In this document: positions 1 through 5,001 of the stretch, piece by piece | Numbering within the stretch: the first letter of the stretch is position 1 | Layout: each line of letters opens with the position of its first letter | Source: Acidimicrobiales bacterium | GTDB taxonomy: Bacteria; Actinomycetota; Acidimicrobiia; Acidimicrobiales; Acidimicrobilacustridaceae | Assembly: GCA_023264135.1 (NCBI GenBank) | Contig: JALQSZ010000007.1 | Span: 4,500 to 16,757 of the forward strand | Direction of reading: 5' to 3' | Length of the DNA stretch: 12,258 nt | Translations under genes and position numbers: made by a program | The notes under the pieces: generated by a model | Told to the model about the DNA's origin: nothing | The model's database searches: none | The model's input: only the letters and a program-made list of their open reading frames with translations

Positions 1-50
1 ACGACAGCCCACATTGCAAGCGCGTCGACCCATGGCGCTCGACCAAGAAC

Positions 51-80
51 TCCGATGTCGGATCCGTTGGCGACATCGGA
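51..80. repeat. Perfect inverted repeat, 10-bp arms, 10-nt spacer
   Basis: TCCGATGTCG (51-60) is exactly inverted at 71-80 (CGACATCGGA), separated by ten bases. No T-run follows on the plus strand, so it is not a typical intrinsic terminator. It could be an operator or an mRNA hairpin. It covers the only candidate ATG of a possible leftward gene (76-74). Its function is unknown. Confidence 0.55.
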
Positions 81-151
81 ATCGCTCGACAATGGGGCGG
101 GGGTCACGCTGAGACGCTACCTGTGCCGTCGTTGAGGCCCGGGGAGACCGG

Positions 152-157
152 TAACGT
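152..157 (+). promoter_or_regulatory. Candidate -10 box of tRNA-Lys
   Basis: TAACGT fits the actinobacterial TANNNT pattern and lies 10 nt before the mature tRNA 5' end, which predicts a short 5' leader of about 4 nt. No good -35 box is seen at 16-18 nt spacing (TCGTTG at 129-134 is poor). Confidence 0.4.
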
Positions 158-167
158 GTCGATCCTC

Positions 168-241
168 GCCTCTGTGGCCAAGTTGGTTAAGGCAGCGGAC
201 TTTTAATCCGACGATCGTGGGTTCGACCCCCACCGGAGGCA
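168..241 (+). tRNA. tRNA-Lys (anticodon UUU)
   Basis: A full cloverleaf can be folded. The acceptor stem pairs 168-174 with 234-240, with one G-U pair, and the discriminator is A241. The D-arm is 177-179 with 191-193. The anticodon stem is 195-199 with 207-211, with a G-A mismatch at its base. The seven-base anticodon loop carries TTT at 202-204. The variable loop is 5 nt. The T-arm GTGGG/CCCAC (217-221/229-233) encloses the TTCGACC loop. CCA is not encoded after A241. The anticodon UUU reads AAA and AAG lysine codons. The gene is followed at once by a strong terminator, so it is probably transcribed alone. Confidence 0.97.
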
Positions 242-251
242 CGACAAAACG

Positions 252-286
252 ACGAAGCGCCCACCGCGAGGTGGGCGCTTCGTTTT
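252..286. terminator. Rho-independent terminator shared by tRNA-Lys and the minus-strand thiol-disulfide genes
   Basis: The 14-bp perfect stem ACGAAGCGCCCACC (252-265) / 270-283 is closed by a GCGA (GNRA-type) tetraloop and followed by TTTT (283-286). On the minus strand the same hairpin is followed two bases later by a T4 run (complement of 246-249). It can therefore also end the leftward operon whose last stop codon is at 308. The symmetry and T-runs are visible; bidirectional use is inferred. Confidence 0.9.
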
Positions 287-307
287 ACCGAACAACGACT
301 GAATCGA

Positions 308-1039
308 TCAGGCGGCAGGCGCCTTACCAGTGCGAGCAGCTTCAAGCAGTGCGTTCCATTCAGCTTCGGTCTTTTCACCGCTTGTGCGATAGACGACCTT
401 GCCTTGTGCATCGGTGACGATGAAGTACGGGAAGCCCGAAACACCGAGTGCGGCACCAGCTTGGTTCTGCTTGTCATCGACAATTGTGGGAACGCTCCAC
501 TTCTGCGCACGCAACCAATCGGCAGCCGGGAAATTGCCCTTTGCTGCATCATTCGATGTCGCGACCGTGACGAGTTCAACATCGGCAGGCATGCCCGCCT
601 TGTCGAGCCAACTTTGAATGCGCGGCACTTCGGCTTGGCAATGTGGGCACCAGTGCGCAACAACCATGATGATGTGCGGCTTTCCATCGGCGGCGATGGT
701 GAGTTGCTTTCCATCGAACTGCTGACCGGTGACCGACGGAATGACCGTGCCAACCATTGGATCAGCACCACTGTCGGGCATCGGCGTGAGTGCCGTACCG
801 GTCACGGCAACCTGTCCGTAATCGAGCTTGCCATTCGGAACGACGGTGCCGCCGCTCGGGGAGGACGTGCCGCCCTTTGAGCTACTGCCGCGACCAGCGA
901 CGATCGCAACGATGCCAACGGCAACAACGACAACAACGATGGCGATCCAGATCCATGCGGTGGACTTTCCCTTACCTGCATTCGACGCGGCGCGAACACG
1001 CTGCGATGCAGACTTGGATTTACCTGGACGGTTACTCAC
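308..1039 (-). CDS. Membrane-anchored thioredoxin-fold thiol-disulfide protein (TlpA/DsbA-like, CPHC)
   Basis: A 243-aa extracytoplasmic thiol oxidoreductase, probably an oxidant of exported proteins. It has a basic cytoplasmic N-terminus (1-27), one transmembrane anchor (about 28-49), a Gly/Ser/Pro-rich linker (50-70) and a thioredoxin fold from about 95. The active site is WCPHC (C131, C134) and the cis-proline loop is SGFPYF (P204). CPHC is the dipeptide of strongly oxidising DsbA, whereas the overall layout is TlpA/ResA-like, so oxidase or reductase activity cannot be settled by eye. The start is GTG, overlapping the upstream dsbB-like stop in GTGA, with GAGG 7 nt before it. This indicates translational coupling and a functional pair in which the DsbB-like protein reoxidises this one. 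The bidirectional terminator follows the stop. Confidence 0.9.
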   Translation of the reverse strand: MSNRPGKSKSASQRVRAASNAGKGKSTAWIWIAIVVVVVAVGIVAIVAGRGSSSKGGTSSPSGGTVVPNGKLDYGQVAVTGTALTPMPDSGADPMVGTVIPSVTGQQFDGKQLTIAADGKPHIIMVVAHWCPHCQAEVPRIQSWLDKAGMPADVELVTVATSNDAAKGNFPAADWLRAQKWSVPTIVDDKQNQAGAALGVSGFPYFIVTDAQGKVVYRTSGEKTEAEWNALLEAARTGKAPAA

Positions 1040-1614
1040 GCGGAGACCTCTACTTCTTCGGCGATGTCGATCTCGACATCGGACGGATCACTAGCAAACA
1101 ACAGCGCAATCATGAACACCGCAGCAGAAAGTGCCATGAACGGAAGCGTGACGAAATGGAATTCGTTCACGTACTTCAACGTGCATGGCGCTGCGGCAGT
1201 GCAGAACGACGTACCGGTTGATGGCGGAAACCATTGGATCCATGAGTGATACGCCGAGATCACCACACTGATGCACAACACCGGAATTGCGTAGACCTTG
1301 ATGGACGCATCACGTCGCCATGCGGCGATTCCGAGAATGACCGACCACGGGTACCAACAGATGCGTTGATACCAACACAGTTCGCACGGCACGTATCCCT
1401 GCACTTTTGAGTAGTACAGCGAACCGGCAGTGGTGACGAGCGCGATCACCCACGCCAACGTGAGTGCGATGCGACCGAGTTGCGCACGAAACTCAGAGAA
1501 CGCGTCGGGGTTCCCAAACCTGCGAACCAGCGCGCCGATCGCGATGACCAACGTGCCCAGCCAACACCCCAAAGCGAGAATGGCGTAGAAGAAGGAGAAG
1601 GACTGGACATTCAT
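1036..1614 (-). CDS. dsbB: DsbB/BdbC-family disulfide bond formation membrane protein
   Basis: A 192-aa polytopic membrane protein that passes electrons from a DsbA-like partner to quinone, creating disulfides de novo. Hydrophobic segments lie near residues 7-29, 47-66, 86-98, 107-122 and 144-172. The family signature CELCWYQR gives the first cysteine pair (C77, C80) followed by the conserved Arg (R84). The second periplasmic pair is C128 and C134 on a loop before the last helix. It is longer than Bacillus BdbC because of an extra N-terminal helix and an acidic C-tail. The start ATG has GAGGA about 10 nt upstream. Its stop overlaps the GTG of the CPHC thioredoxin-fold gene, so the two form an operon. 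The dsbB symbol is used in the broad family sense. Confidence 0.9.
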   Translation of the reverse strand: MNVQSFSFFYAILALGCWLGTLVIAIGALVRRFGNPDAFSEFRAQLGRIALTLAWVIALVTTAGSLYYSKVQGYVPCELCWYQRICWYPWSVILGIAAWRRDASIKVYAIPVLCISVVISAYHSWIQWFPPSTGTSFCTAAAPCTLKYVNEFHFVTLPFMALSAAVFMIALLFASDPSDVEIDIAEEVEVSA

Positions 1615-1697
1615 GCCCGGTCATCCTCGCAGAATCACGGCACTCGGCCAACGCGGTGTCCGATTCCGGCCCCGCAAGGCCGCAGACGACCGTCGGA

Positions 1698-2312
1698 TCA
1701 GTCGGGAGCAGCAACCACGTCGATCACCCGAGGGAACGGGTCGAATCGACGAAGGGCCCCAGCGACCCGCACGGAGGCGATTTCCATGATCTGGCGATCG
1801 ACCGGAGCGGTGGGGTGCAGTTCCACATGAAGGTCGGTGCCGTGGCGAACGACGACAGCTGCGGCCAGTGCCGGATCAAGACCATGGGCCTCGAGAACCC
1901 CGGCAAAGGCCCCCTCGGCCACGTCACCATGGCGAGGCGAGGGCTGTTGGCCGACCTCTTCGACCACGGACGTCACCGACTCTCCATCGGCCACCACCGC
2001 ACTAGCCCAGGTTTCCAATGGAGAGCGATCGGGACTTCCCGCAACCACAAGGGGGATATGACGACGAAGGGCGCAGCGAGCGCCATCCTCGGCCGCATCT
2101 CCCGCAACCACGACCCCGTCAGGAGCTTGGACCATGAGCGCCACCATGACATCGCCGTCATCGAGCGGGCAGTGGTCCTCGGTCATGCCATGACACGGGA
2201 AGGCGGCCTCGTCAGCGCCGTGGCAACGAACGATCTCGTGACCGGCATCGGCCAAATTCAACGCGGCCTCACACGAGGCACCGGCGTGTTCCTCAAGTAC
2301 CAAGACCTTCAT
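1698..2312 (-). CDS. Uncharacterised 204-aa protein with Cys/His cluster
   Basis: I do not recognise this family. The N-terminus (MKVLVLEEHAG, then alternating hydrophobic strands to about residue 90) looks like a Rossmann-like or receiver-like alpha/beta fold. Residues 30-48 carry C30-H31, C40-H41 and H47-C48, with a further C80, which suggests metal or redox chemistry. The C-terminal half (about 130-200) is a second alpha/beta segment. There is no signal peptide or membrane helix, so it is probably cytosolic. The start ATG is well supported by GAGGTGG about 6 nt upstream. Codon choice leans more to GAG and GCC than in the neighbours. It lies 83 bp upstream of dsbB on the same strand and diverges from the copper oxidase, so it may share the 2313-2548 control region. 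A gene is likely; its function is unknown. Confidence 0.8.
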   Translation of the reverse strand: MKVLVLEEHAGASCEAALNLADAGHEIVRCHGADEAAFPCHGMTEDHCPLDDGDVMVALMVQAPDGVVVAGDAAEDGARCALRRHIPLVVAGSPDRSPLETWASAVVADGESVTSVVEEVGQQPSPRHGDVAEGAFAGVLEAHGLDPALAAAVVVRHGTDLHVELHPTAPVDRQIMEIASVRVAGALRRFDPFPRVIDVVAAPD

Positions 2313-2348
2313 TGGATTCCACCTCGCTGTTGCATCGTGGGCGTGCGC

Positions 2349-2363
2349 TCAGGTCGAACCTGA
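2349..2363. repeat. Palindrome TCAGGT-CGA-ACCTGA
   Basis: Perfect 6-bp arms with a 3-bp spacer, typical in size for a dimeric repressor site. The CCTGA of its right arm recurs in both copies of the adjacent direct repeat (CCTGA at 2359, 2372 and 2390). It is a candidate operator; its binding protein is unknown. Confidence 0.5.
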
Positions 2364-2369
2364 TCCGAT

Positions 2370-2396
2370 GTCCTGACCACAATGCCGGTCCTGACC
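2370..2396 (+). repeat. Direct repeat GTCCTGACC x2, 18-bp period
   Basis: GTCCTGACC occurs at 2370-2378 and 2388-2396. It lies a few bases downstream of the TCAGGTCGAACCTGA palindrome and shares the CCTGA core with it. A cluster of regulator half-sites is plausible; chance cannot be excluded at this length. Confidence 0.4.
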
Positions 2397-2430
2397 CCCG
2401 CATCGGCAGGGCGGAGCGTCACCCAAGGAC

Positions 2431-2444
2431 GGGACCTAAGACCC
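2431..2444. promoter_or_regulatory. DosR-box-like element upstream of the copper oxidase
   Basis: GGGACCTAAGACCC matches 12 of 14 positions of the mycobacterial DosR box core GGGACTWWAGTCCC, with mismatches at core positions 6 and 11. Extended to the 20-bp consensus the match is 14 of 20 because the flanks are poor. A DosR-like regulator with the same DNA-contact residues is encoded at 7383-8036. The site is 105 bp upstream of the oxidase start and about 120 bp from the divergent start at 2312. Binding is inferred. Confidence 0.45.
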
Positions 2445-2504
2445 CTTCAGTACCGACCGACTCCCCTACGGAGTTTCCCGCCAACCCGCCACCCTTACGA
2501 GTGT

Positions 2505-2528
2505 CCAGTGCACACCCCCATGCACTGG
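2505..2528. repeat. Inverted repeat CCAGTGCA-N8-TGCACTGG before the oxidase start
   Basis: Perfect 8-bp arms with an 8-nt spacer, ending 11 nt before AGGAG (2540-2544). If transcribed it forms a leader hairpin next to the ribosome binding site. As DNA it has the form of an operator close to the start. Its role is unknown. Confidence 0.55.
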
Positions 2529-2548
2529 CGTCCACTGTGAGGAGACCC

Positions 2549-3973
2549 ATGGCCCGGGACCAAGACCGAACCGTACTGAGCGTGTTCGGCGCATTGACTG
2601 CAGTTACCGCGTTCTTGATCGCTGCGATCGCCGTTGTTGCGATTGCCAACAAGGACGGTTCGAGCAGTTCGTCATCGAGCGGACCGGTTGCGGTTTCGCT
2701 GAGCGAATACAAAATCAATCCGTCGACCATCAACGTTCCTGTTGGTGGTTCACTCACCGTTACGAACGCCGGCACGATGCCGCACAATCTTTCGGTGACG
2801 GGCGGTCCAGCAACTCCCGACATCGCAGCGGGAAAGAGCGCAACGCTTGATCTCGCGAGCCTGAAAGAAGGCACGTACGAAGTGACGTGCACGATTCCGG
2901 GTCATGCCGCTGCAGGCATGAAGGGAACCTTGGTTGTTGGTGGCTCAAGTAGCGGCTCGAGTTCTTCGGGAAGTTCATCGGCACACAGCTCGACCGGCAC
3001 ACCGGATTACCAAGCAATGGACGACGCAATGATCGCGGGGGCGGATGCGTACTTGGCGGCGTTCACGAAATACGGCACCGGTGTTCCAACGAAGGGAACT
3101 GGAAACGTTCTTCTTGAACCGGTCGCTGGTCCTGACGGTTACAAGCAGATCAACCTTGAAGCATCGATCATCGATTGGGAAGTTGAACCCGGCAAGGTCG
3201 TGAAGGCGTGGTCGTACAACGGTCAAGTACCGGGTCCGGCCATCAAGGTGCAGCCCAACGACAAGTTGCGCATCACGTTGAAGAACAACACGCCAATGGG
3301 TCAAGACATTCACTGGCACGGCATTTCAACGCCGTTCGGACAGGACGGTGTCTCTCCGATCACGCAGCCGATGATTCAACCGGGCGAGTCCTACACCTAC
3401 GAATTCACGGCGCCGGCGTATCACGAGATGGGCATGTACCACCCACATAACGGTGGCGATATCTCCGTCGTGAACGGGATGTACGGCCAATTCCAGGTGG
3501 GCGATGTTCCGTTGCCGACCGGCAAGACCGTTTCTGGATTCAAGCAACCCGACAAGTACAACGTCACCCAAGCAATTCCGATGGTGCTGAATGACGCCGG
3601 AAATCTTGGGCTCACGCTGAACGGCAAAGCCTTCCCCGCAACGCAACCAATCGTTGCCAAGGTGGGCGAGACCTTGCAGGTCACGTATCACAACGAAGGT
3701 TTGATGTGTCACCCAATGCATTTGCATCGCATCAAACAGTTGGTTGTTGAAAAGGACGACTGGCCGCTTGATTCCCCCTACTTCGTCGACACGCTGACGA
3801 TCTGCCCTGGTGAGCGTTACACCGTTCTCATCACCCCGACACCGGACGAGGTTGGCATCTGGGCCTACCACTGCCACATCCTCACCCACGCCGAAACCGA
3901 AAAGGGTCTGGCGTACATGGTGACGGCGCTGGTGGTGCCTCCGGTTCCTCCGGCTGGCAAGAGCGCAACCTGA
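2549..3973 (+). CDS. Membrane-anchored multicopper oxidase with extra N-terminal blue-copper domain
   Basis: A 474-aa laccase-like oxidase that couples one-electron oxidation of an unknown substrate to reduction of O2 to water, outside the membrane. Residues 10-33 are a signal anchor without a lipobox. A Ser-rich linker precedes a plastocyanin-like domain (about 46-130) with type 1 copper ligands H79, C114, H119 and M124. After a second Gly/Ser linker come two cupredoxin domains with the trinuclear-site histidines HWH (255, 257), HPH (298, 300), HLH (391, 393) and HCH (441, 443). A type 1 site is formed by H388, C442 and H447. The first of these two domains has no copper Cys, so this is the type-B two-domain pattern. 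No Met sits at the usual axial position ten residues after C442 (K452). The ATG at 2549 is chosen because GTGAGGAG precedes it and the anchor follows; an in-frame ATG at 2312 would add 79 non-coding-like residues. A strong terminator follows. Confidence 0.92.
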   Translation: MARDQDRTVLSVFGALTAVTAFLIAAIAVVAIANKDGSSSSSSSGPVAVSLSEYKINPSTINVPVGGSLTVTNAGTMPHNLSVTGGPATPDIAAGKSATLDLASLKEGTYEVTCTIPGHAAAGMKGTLVVGGSSSGSSSSGSSSAHSSTGTPDYQAMDDAMIAGADAYLAAFTKYGTGVPTKGTGNVLLEPVAGPDGYKQINLEASIIDWEVEPGKVVKAWSYNGQVPGPAIKVQPNDKLRITLKNNTPMGQDIHWHGISTPFGQDGVSPITQPMIQPGESYTYEFTAPAYHEMGMYHPHNGGDISVVNGMYGQFQVGDVPLPTGKTVSGFKQPDKYNVTQAIPMVLNDAGNLGLTLNGKAFPATQPIVAKVGETLQVTYHNEGLMCHPMHLHRIKQLVVEKDDWPLDSPYFVDTLTICPGERYTVLITPTPDEVGIWAYHCHILTHAETEKGLAYMVTALVVPPVPPAGKSAT

Positions 3974-3989
3974 TCACGTTGTTCGAAGG

Positions 3990-4023
3990 AAAAGGGCCGG
4001 TGGAACATTCCGCCGGCCCTTTT
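3990..4023 (+). terminator. Rho-independent terminator after the copper oxidase
   Basis: The stem of about 15 bp, AAAAGGGCCGGTGGA / TCCGCCGGCCCTTTT with one T-G pair and a 4-nt loop, ends in TTTT. It starts 17 nt after the oxidase stop. It separates the oxidase from the stress-protein operon. Confidence 0.9.
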
Positions 4024-4053
4024 CGCGTCCGGTCCCGCGTGGCGGCAAGCCCG

Positions 4054-4059
4054 TAGGCT
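4054..4059 (+). promoter_or_regulatory. Candidate -10 box of the usp-usp-ctpE operon
   Basis: TAGGCT (TANNNT) ends exactly 6 nt before the ATG at 4066. Transcription would then start on or beside the A of the start codon (leaderless mRNA). The gene has no clear Shine-Dalgarno. The -35 region contains GTCCC (4032-4036), only one half of a DosR-like core. Confidence 0.45.
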
Positions 4060-4065
4060 CAGTGG

Positions 4066-4533
4066 ATGGCTTCTTCGTCTTCCGAACGCACCGTTATCGC
4101 TGCCGTTGATTTCTCTGATCACGGCGAGCAGATCGTCCGAGAAGGACTGCTCCTCGCTCGAGCCGCTGGGTGCTCACTCCACCTCATCCACGTTGCTGCG
4201 GGTGAACCCGCTCTCGCTGGATACGACAAAGAAGACATCAGTTCGTTCACCCGGTCAGCACGAGCAGGTGAACTCACCGAGGAACACAAGAAGGTTCGCG
4301 AGCTCGCCGAAACGCTCACCGACACCACCGGGGTCGACGTCCATCCCCTCGTGGTGATGGGTCCCGCATCCGACACACTGCTCACTGCGATCGACGAACT
4401 CAACGCGTCACACATCGTCCTTGGCACGCACGGGCACGGCGGAATGCATCACCTGATGTTCGGAAGCGTGGCGCAGGAACTTGTTCGCCGCAGCAACGTT
4501 CCCGTGTTGCTCGTACCTGTCGTAAAGCGCTGA
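4066..4533 (+). CDS. Universal stress protein, UspA family (first of tandem pair)
   Basis: A 155-aa single-domain cytosolic Usp, of a family that binds ATP and helps survival under hypoxia, starvation and oxidative stress. The N-terminal strand ends in D15 (AAVDFSDHG). The ATP-binding motif G-x2-G-x9-G-S is present as G120, G123, G133 and S134. The final strand VPVLLVPV completes the fold. It is the first gene after a terminator, with a TANNNT box 6 nt before ATG, so it is the likely operon leader. An 18-bp gap separates it from the second Usp. In mycobacteria several Usp genes belong to the DosR regulon, and a DosR-like gene lies 3 kb downstream here. I saw no full DosR box before this gene. 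Confidence 0.93.
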   Translation: MASSSSERTVIAAVDFSDHGEQIVREGLLLARAAGCSLHLIHVAAGEPALAGYDKEDISSFTRSARAGELTEEHKKVRELAETLTDTTGVDVHPLVVMGPASDTLLTAIDELNASHIVLGTHGHGGMHHLMFGSVAQELVRRSNVPVLLVPVVKR

Positions 4534-4551
4534 AAGGCGGAGGCAAACCTC

Positions 4552-4980
4552 ATGGGAAAGATCGTTGTCGGTGTTGACGGTTCTGCTGGTTCTCGAGACG
4601 CACTGCGTTGGGCCTTCGACGAAGCCAAACTTCGCAACGACGCGCTCGAGGTCGTGATCGTCTGGCAATACCCGATTACCTCTTCGTTGCCGACCTTTGG
4701 GGCGATGAACACACCCGACGACTTCGAAACCGAAGCTCGCTCAACACTTCTCACGATCCTTGCCGACGAGGGGATCACTGCAGAAGCACCGATCGCCGTG
4801 AGCACGTTGGTCGCGGAAGGAAATCCCGCTCGGGCATTGCTCGATGCAGCAGAGGAAGCTGATCTTCTCGTTGTCGGTTCACGGGGCCACGGCGGTTTCG
4901 CCGGCGTGCTCGTTGGCTCAATCAGCCAACAATGCGTGCATCACGCGCAGTGTCCTGTTGTCGTTGTGCATCCCCGCTGA
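4552..4980 (+). CDS. Universal stress protein, UspA family (second of tandem pair)
   Basis: A 142-aa single-domain Usp. It starts MGKIVVGVDGSAGS with the conserved D9, and carries the ATP-binding motif G109, G112, G122 and S123 (GSRGHGGFAG...GS). It ends in the strand CPVVVVHP. It resembles the first Usp only at family level, so they are old paralogues or separate subfamilies rather than a fresh duplication. GGAGG lies about 9 nt before the ATG, so this gene is translated from its own ribosome binding site within the operon. It is followed 21 nt later by the P-type ATPase. Confidence 0.93.
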   Translation: MGKIVVGVDGSAGSRDALRWAFDEAKLRNDALEVVIVWQYPITSSLPTFGAMNTPDDFETEARSTLLTILADEGITAEAPIAVSTLVAEGNPARALLDAAEEADLLVVGSRGHGGFAGVLVGSISQQCVHHAQCPVVVVHPR

Positions 4981-5001
4981 CTCCAACACCAGAAACGAAC
5001 T

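Larger units (their letters stand above)
1..167. other. Left-edge stretch without a confident gene
   Basis: No reading frame here is convincing. One minus-strand frame opens with ATG at 76-74 and stays open for 25 codons to the window edge (it contains ERHGSTRLQCG), so the start of a leftward gene is possible, but it has no clear ribosome binding site and matches no family I recognise. A plus-strand frame that runs on into the tRNA is an artefact: it reads the tRNA-Lys as protein. The visible content is the dyad at 51-80 and a possible tRNA promoter near 152. Confidence 0.3.
2313..2548. promoter_or_regulatory. Divergent control region between the uncharacterised gene and the copper oxidase
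   Basis: These 236 bp carry no convincing gene: the frame open upstream of the oxidase has the composition of non-coding sequence. They contain, in order, a palindrome (2349-2363), a 9-bp direct repeat (2370-2396), a DosR-box-like element (2431-2444) and an 8-8-8 inverted repeat just before the oxidase ribosome binding site (2505-2528). I cannot place -35/-10 boxes with confidence for either gene. Confidence 0.6.

Noticed and set aside
100..210. Plus-strand reading frame crossing into the tRNA (ending SVAKLVKAADF)
   Set aside because: This is the well-known artefact of translating a tRNA-Lys gene.
1667..1682. Small hairpin CGGCC-CCGCAA-GGCCG between the uncharacterised gene and dsbB
   Set aside because: Only 5 bp and no T-run on either strand; too weak to call a terminator.
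1656..2363. 235-codon plus-strand reading frame
   Set aside because: It is antisense to the minus-strand 204-aa gene, which has a strong Shine-Dalgarno and far more protein-like composition.
2312..2548. N-terminal extension of the copper oxidase from the in-frame ATG at 2312
   Set aside because: The extra 79 codons encode a low-complexity Arg/Pro-rich string, while GTGAGGAG and a clean membrane anchor follow at the ATG of 2549.
2313..2548. MerR-type (CueR) copper-sensor operator before the oxidase
   Set aside because: No ACCTTCC-like dyad with the long -35/-10 spacer was found; the palindrome present differs in arms and spacing.
4020..4039. DosR box upstream of the first usp
   Set aside because: Only the GTCCC half and scattered bases fit (about 10 of 20), no better than expected for a GC-rich stretch.
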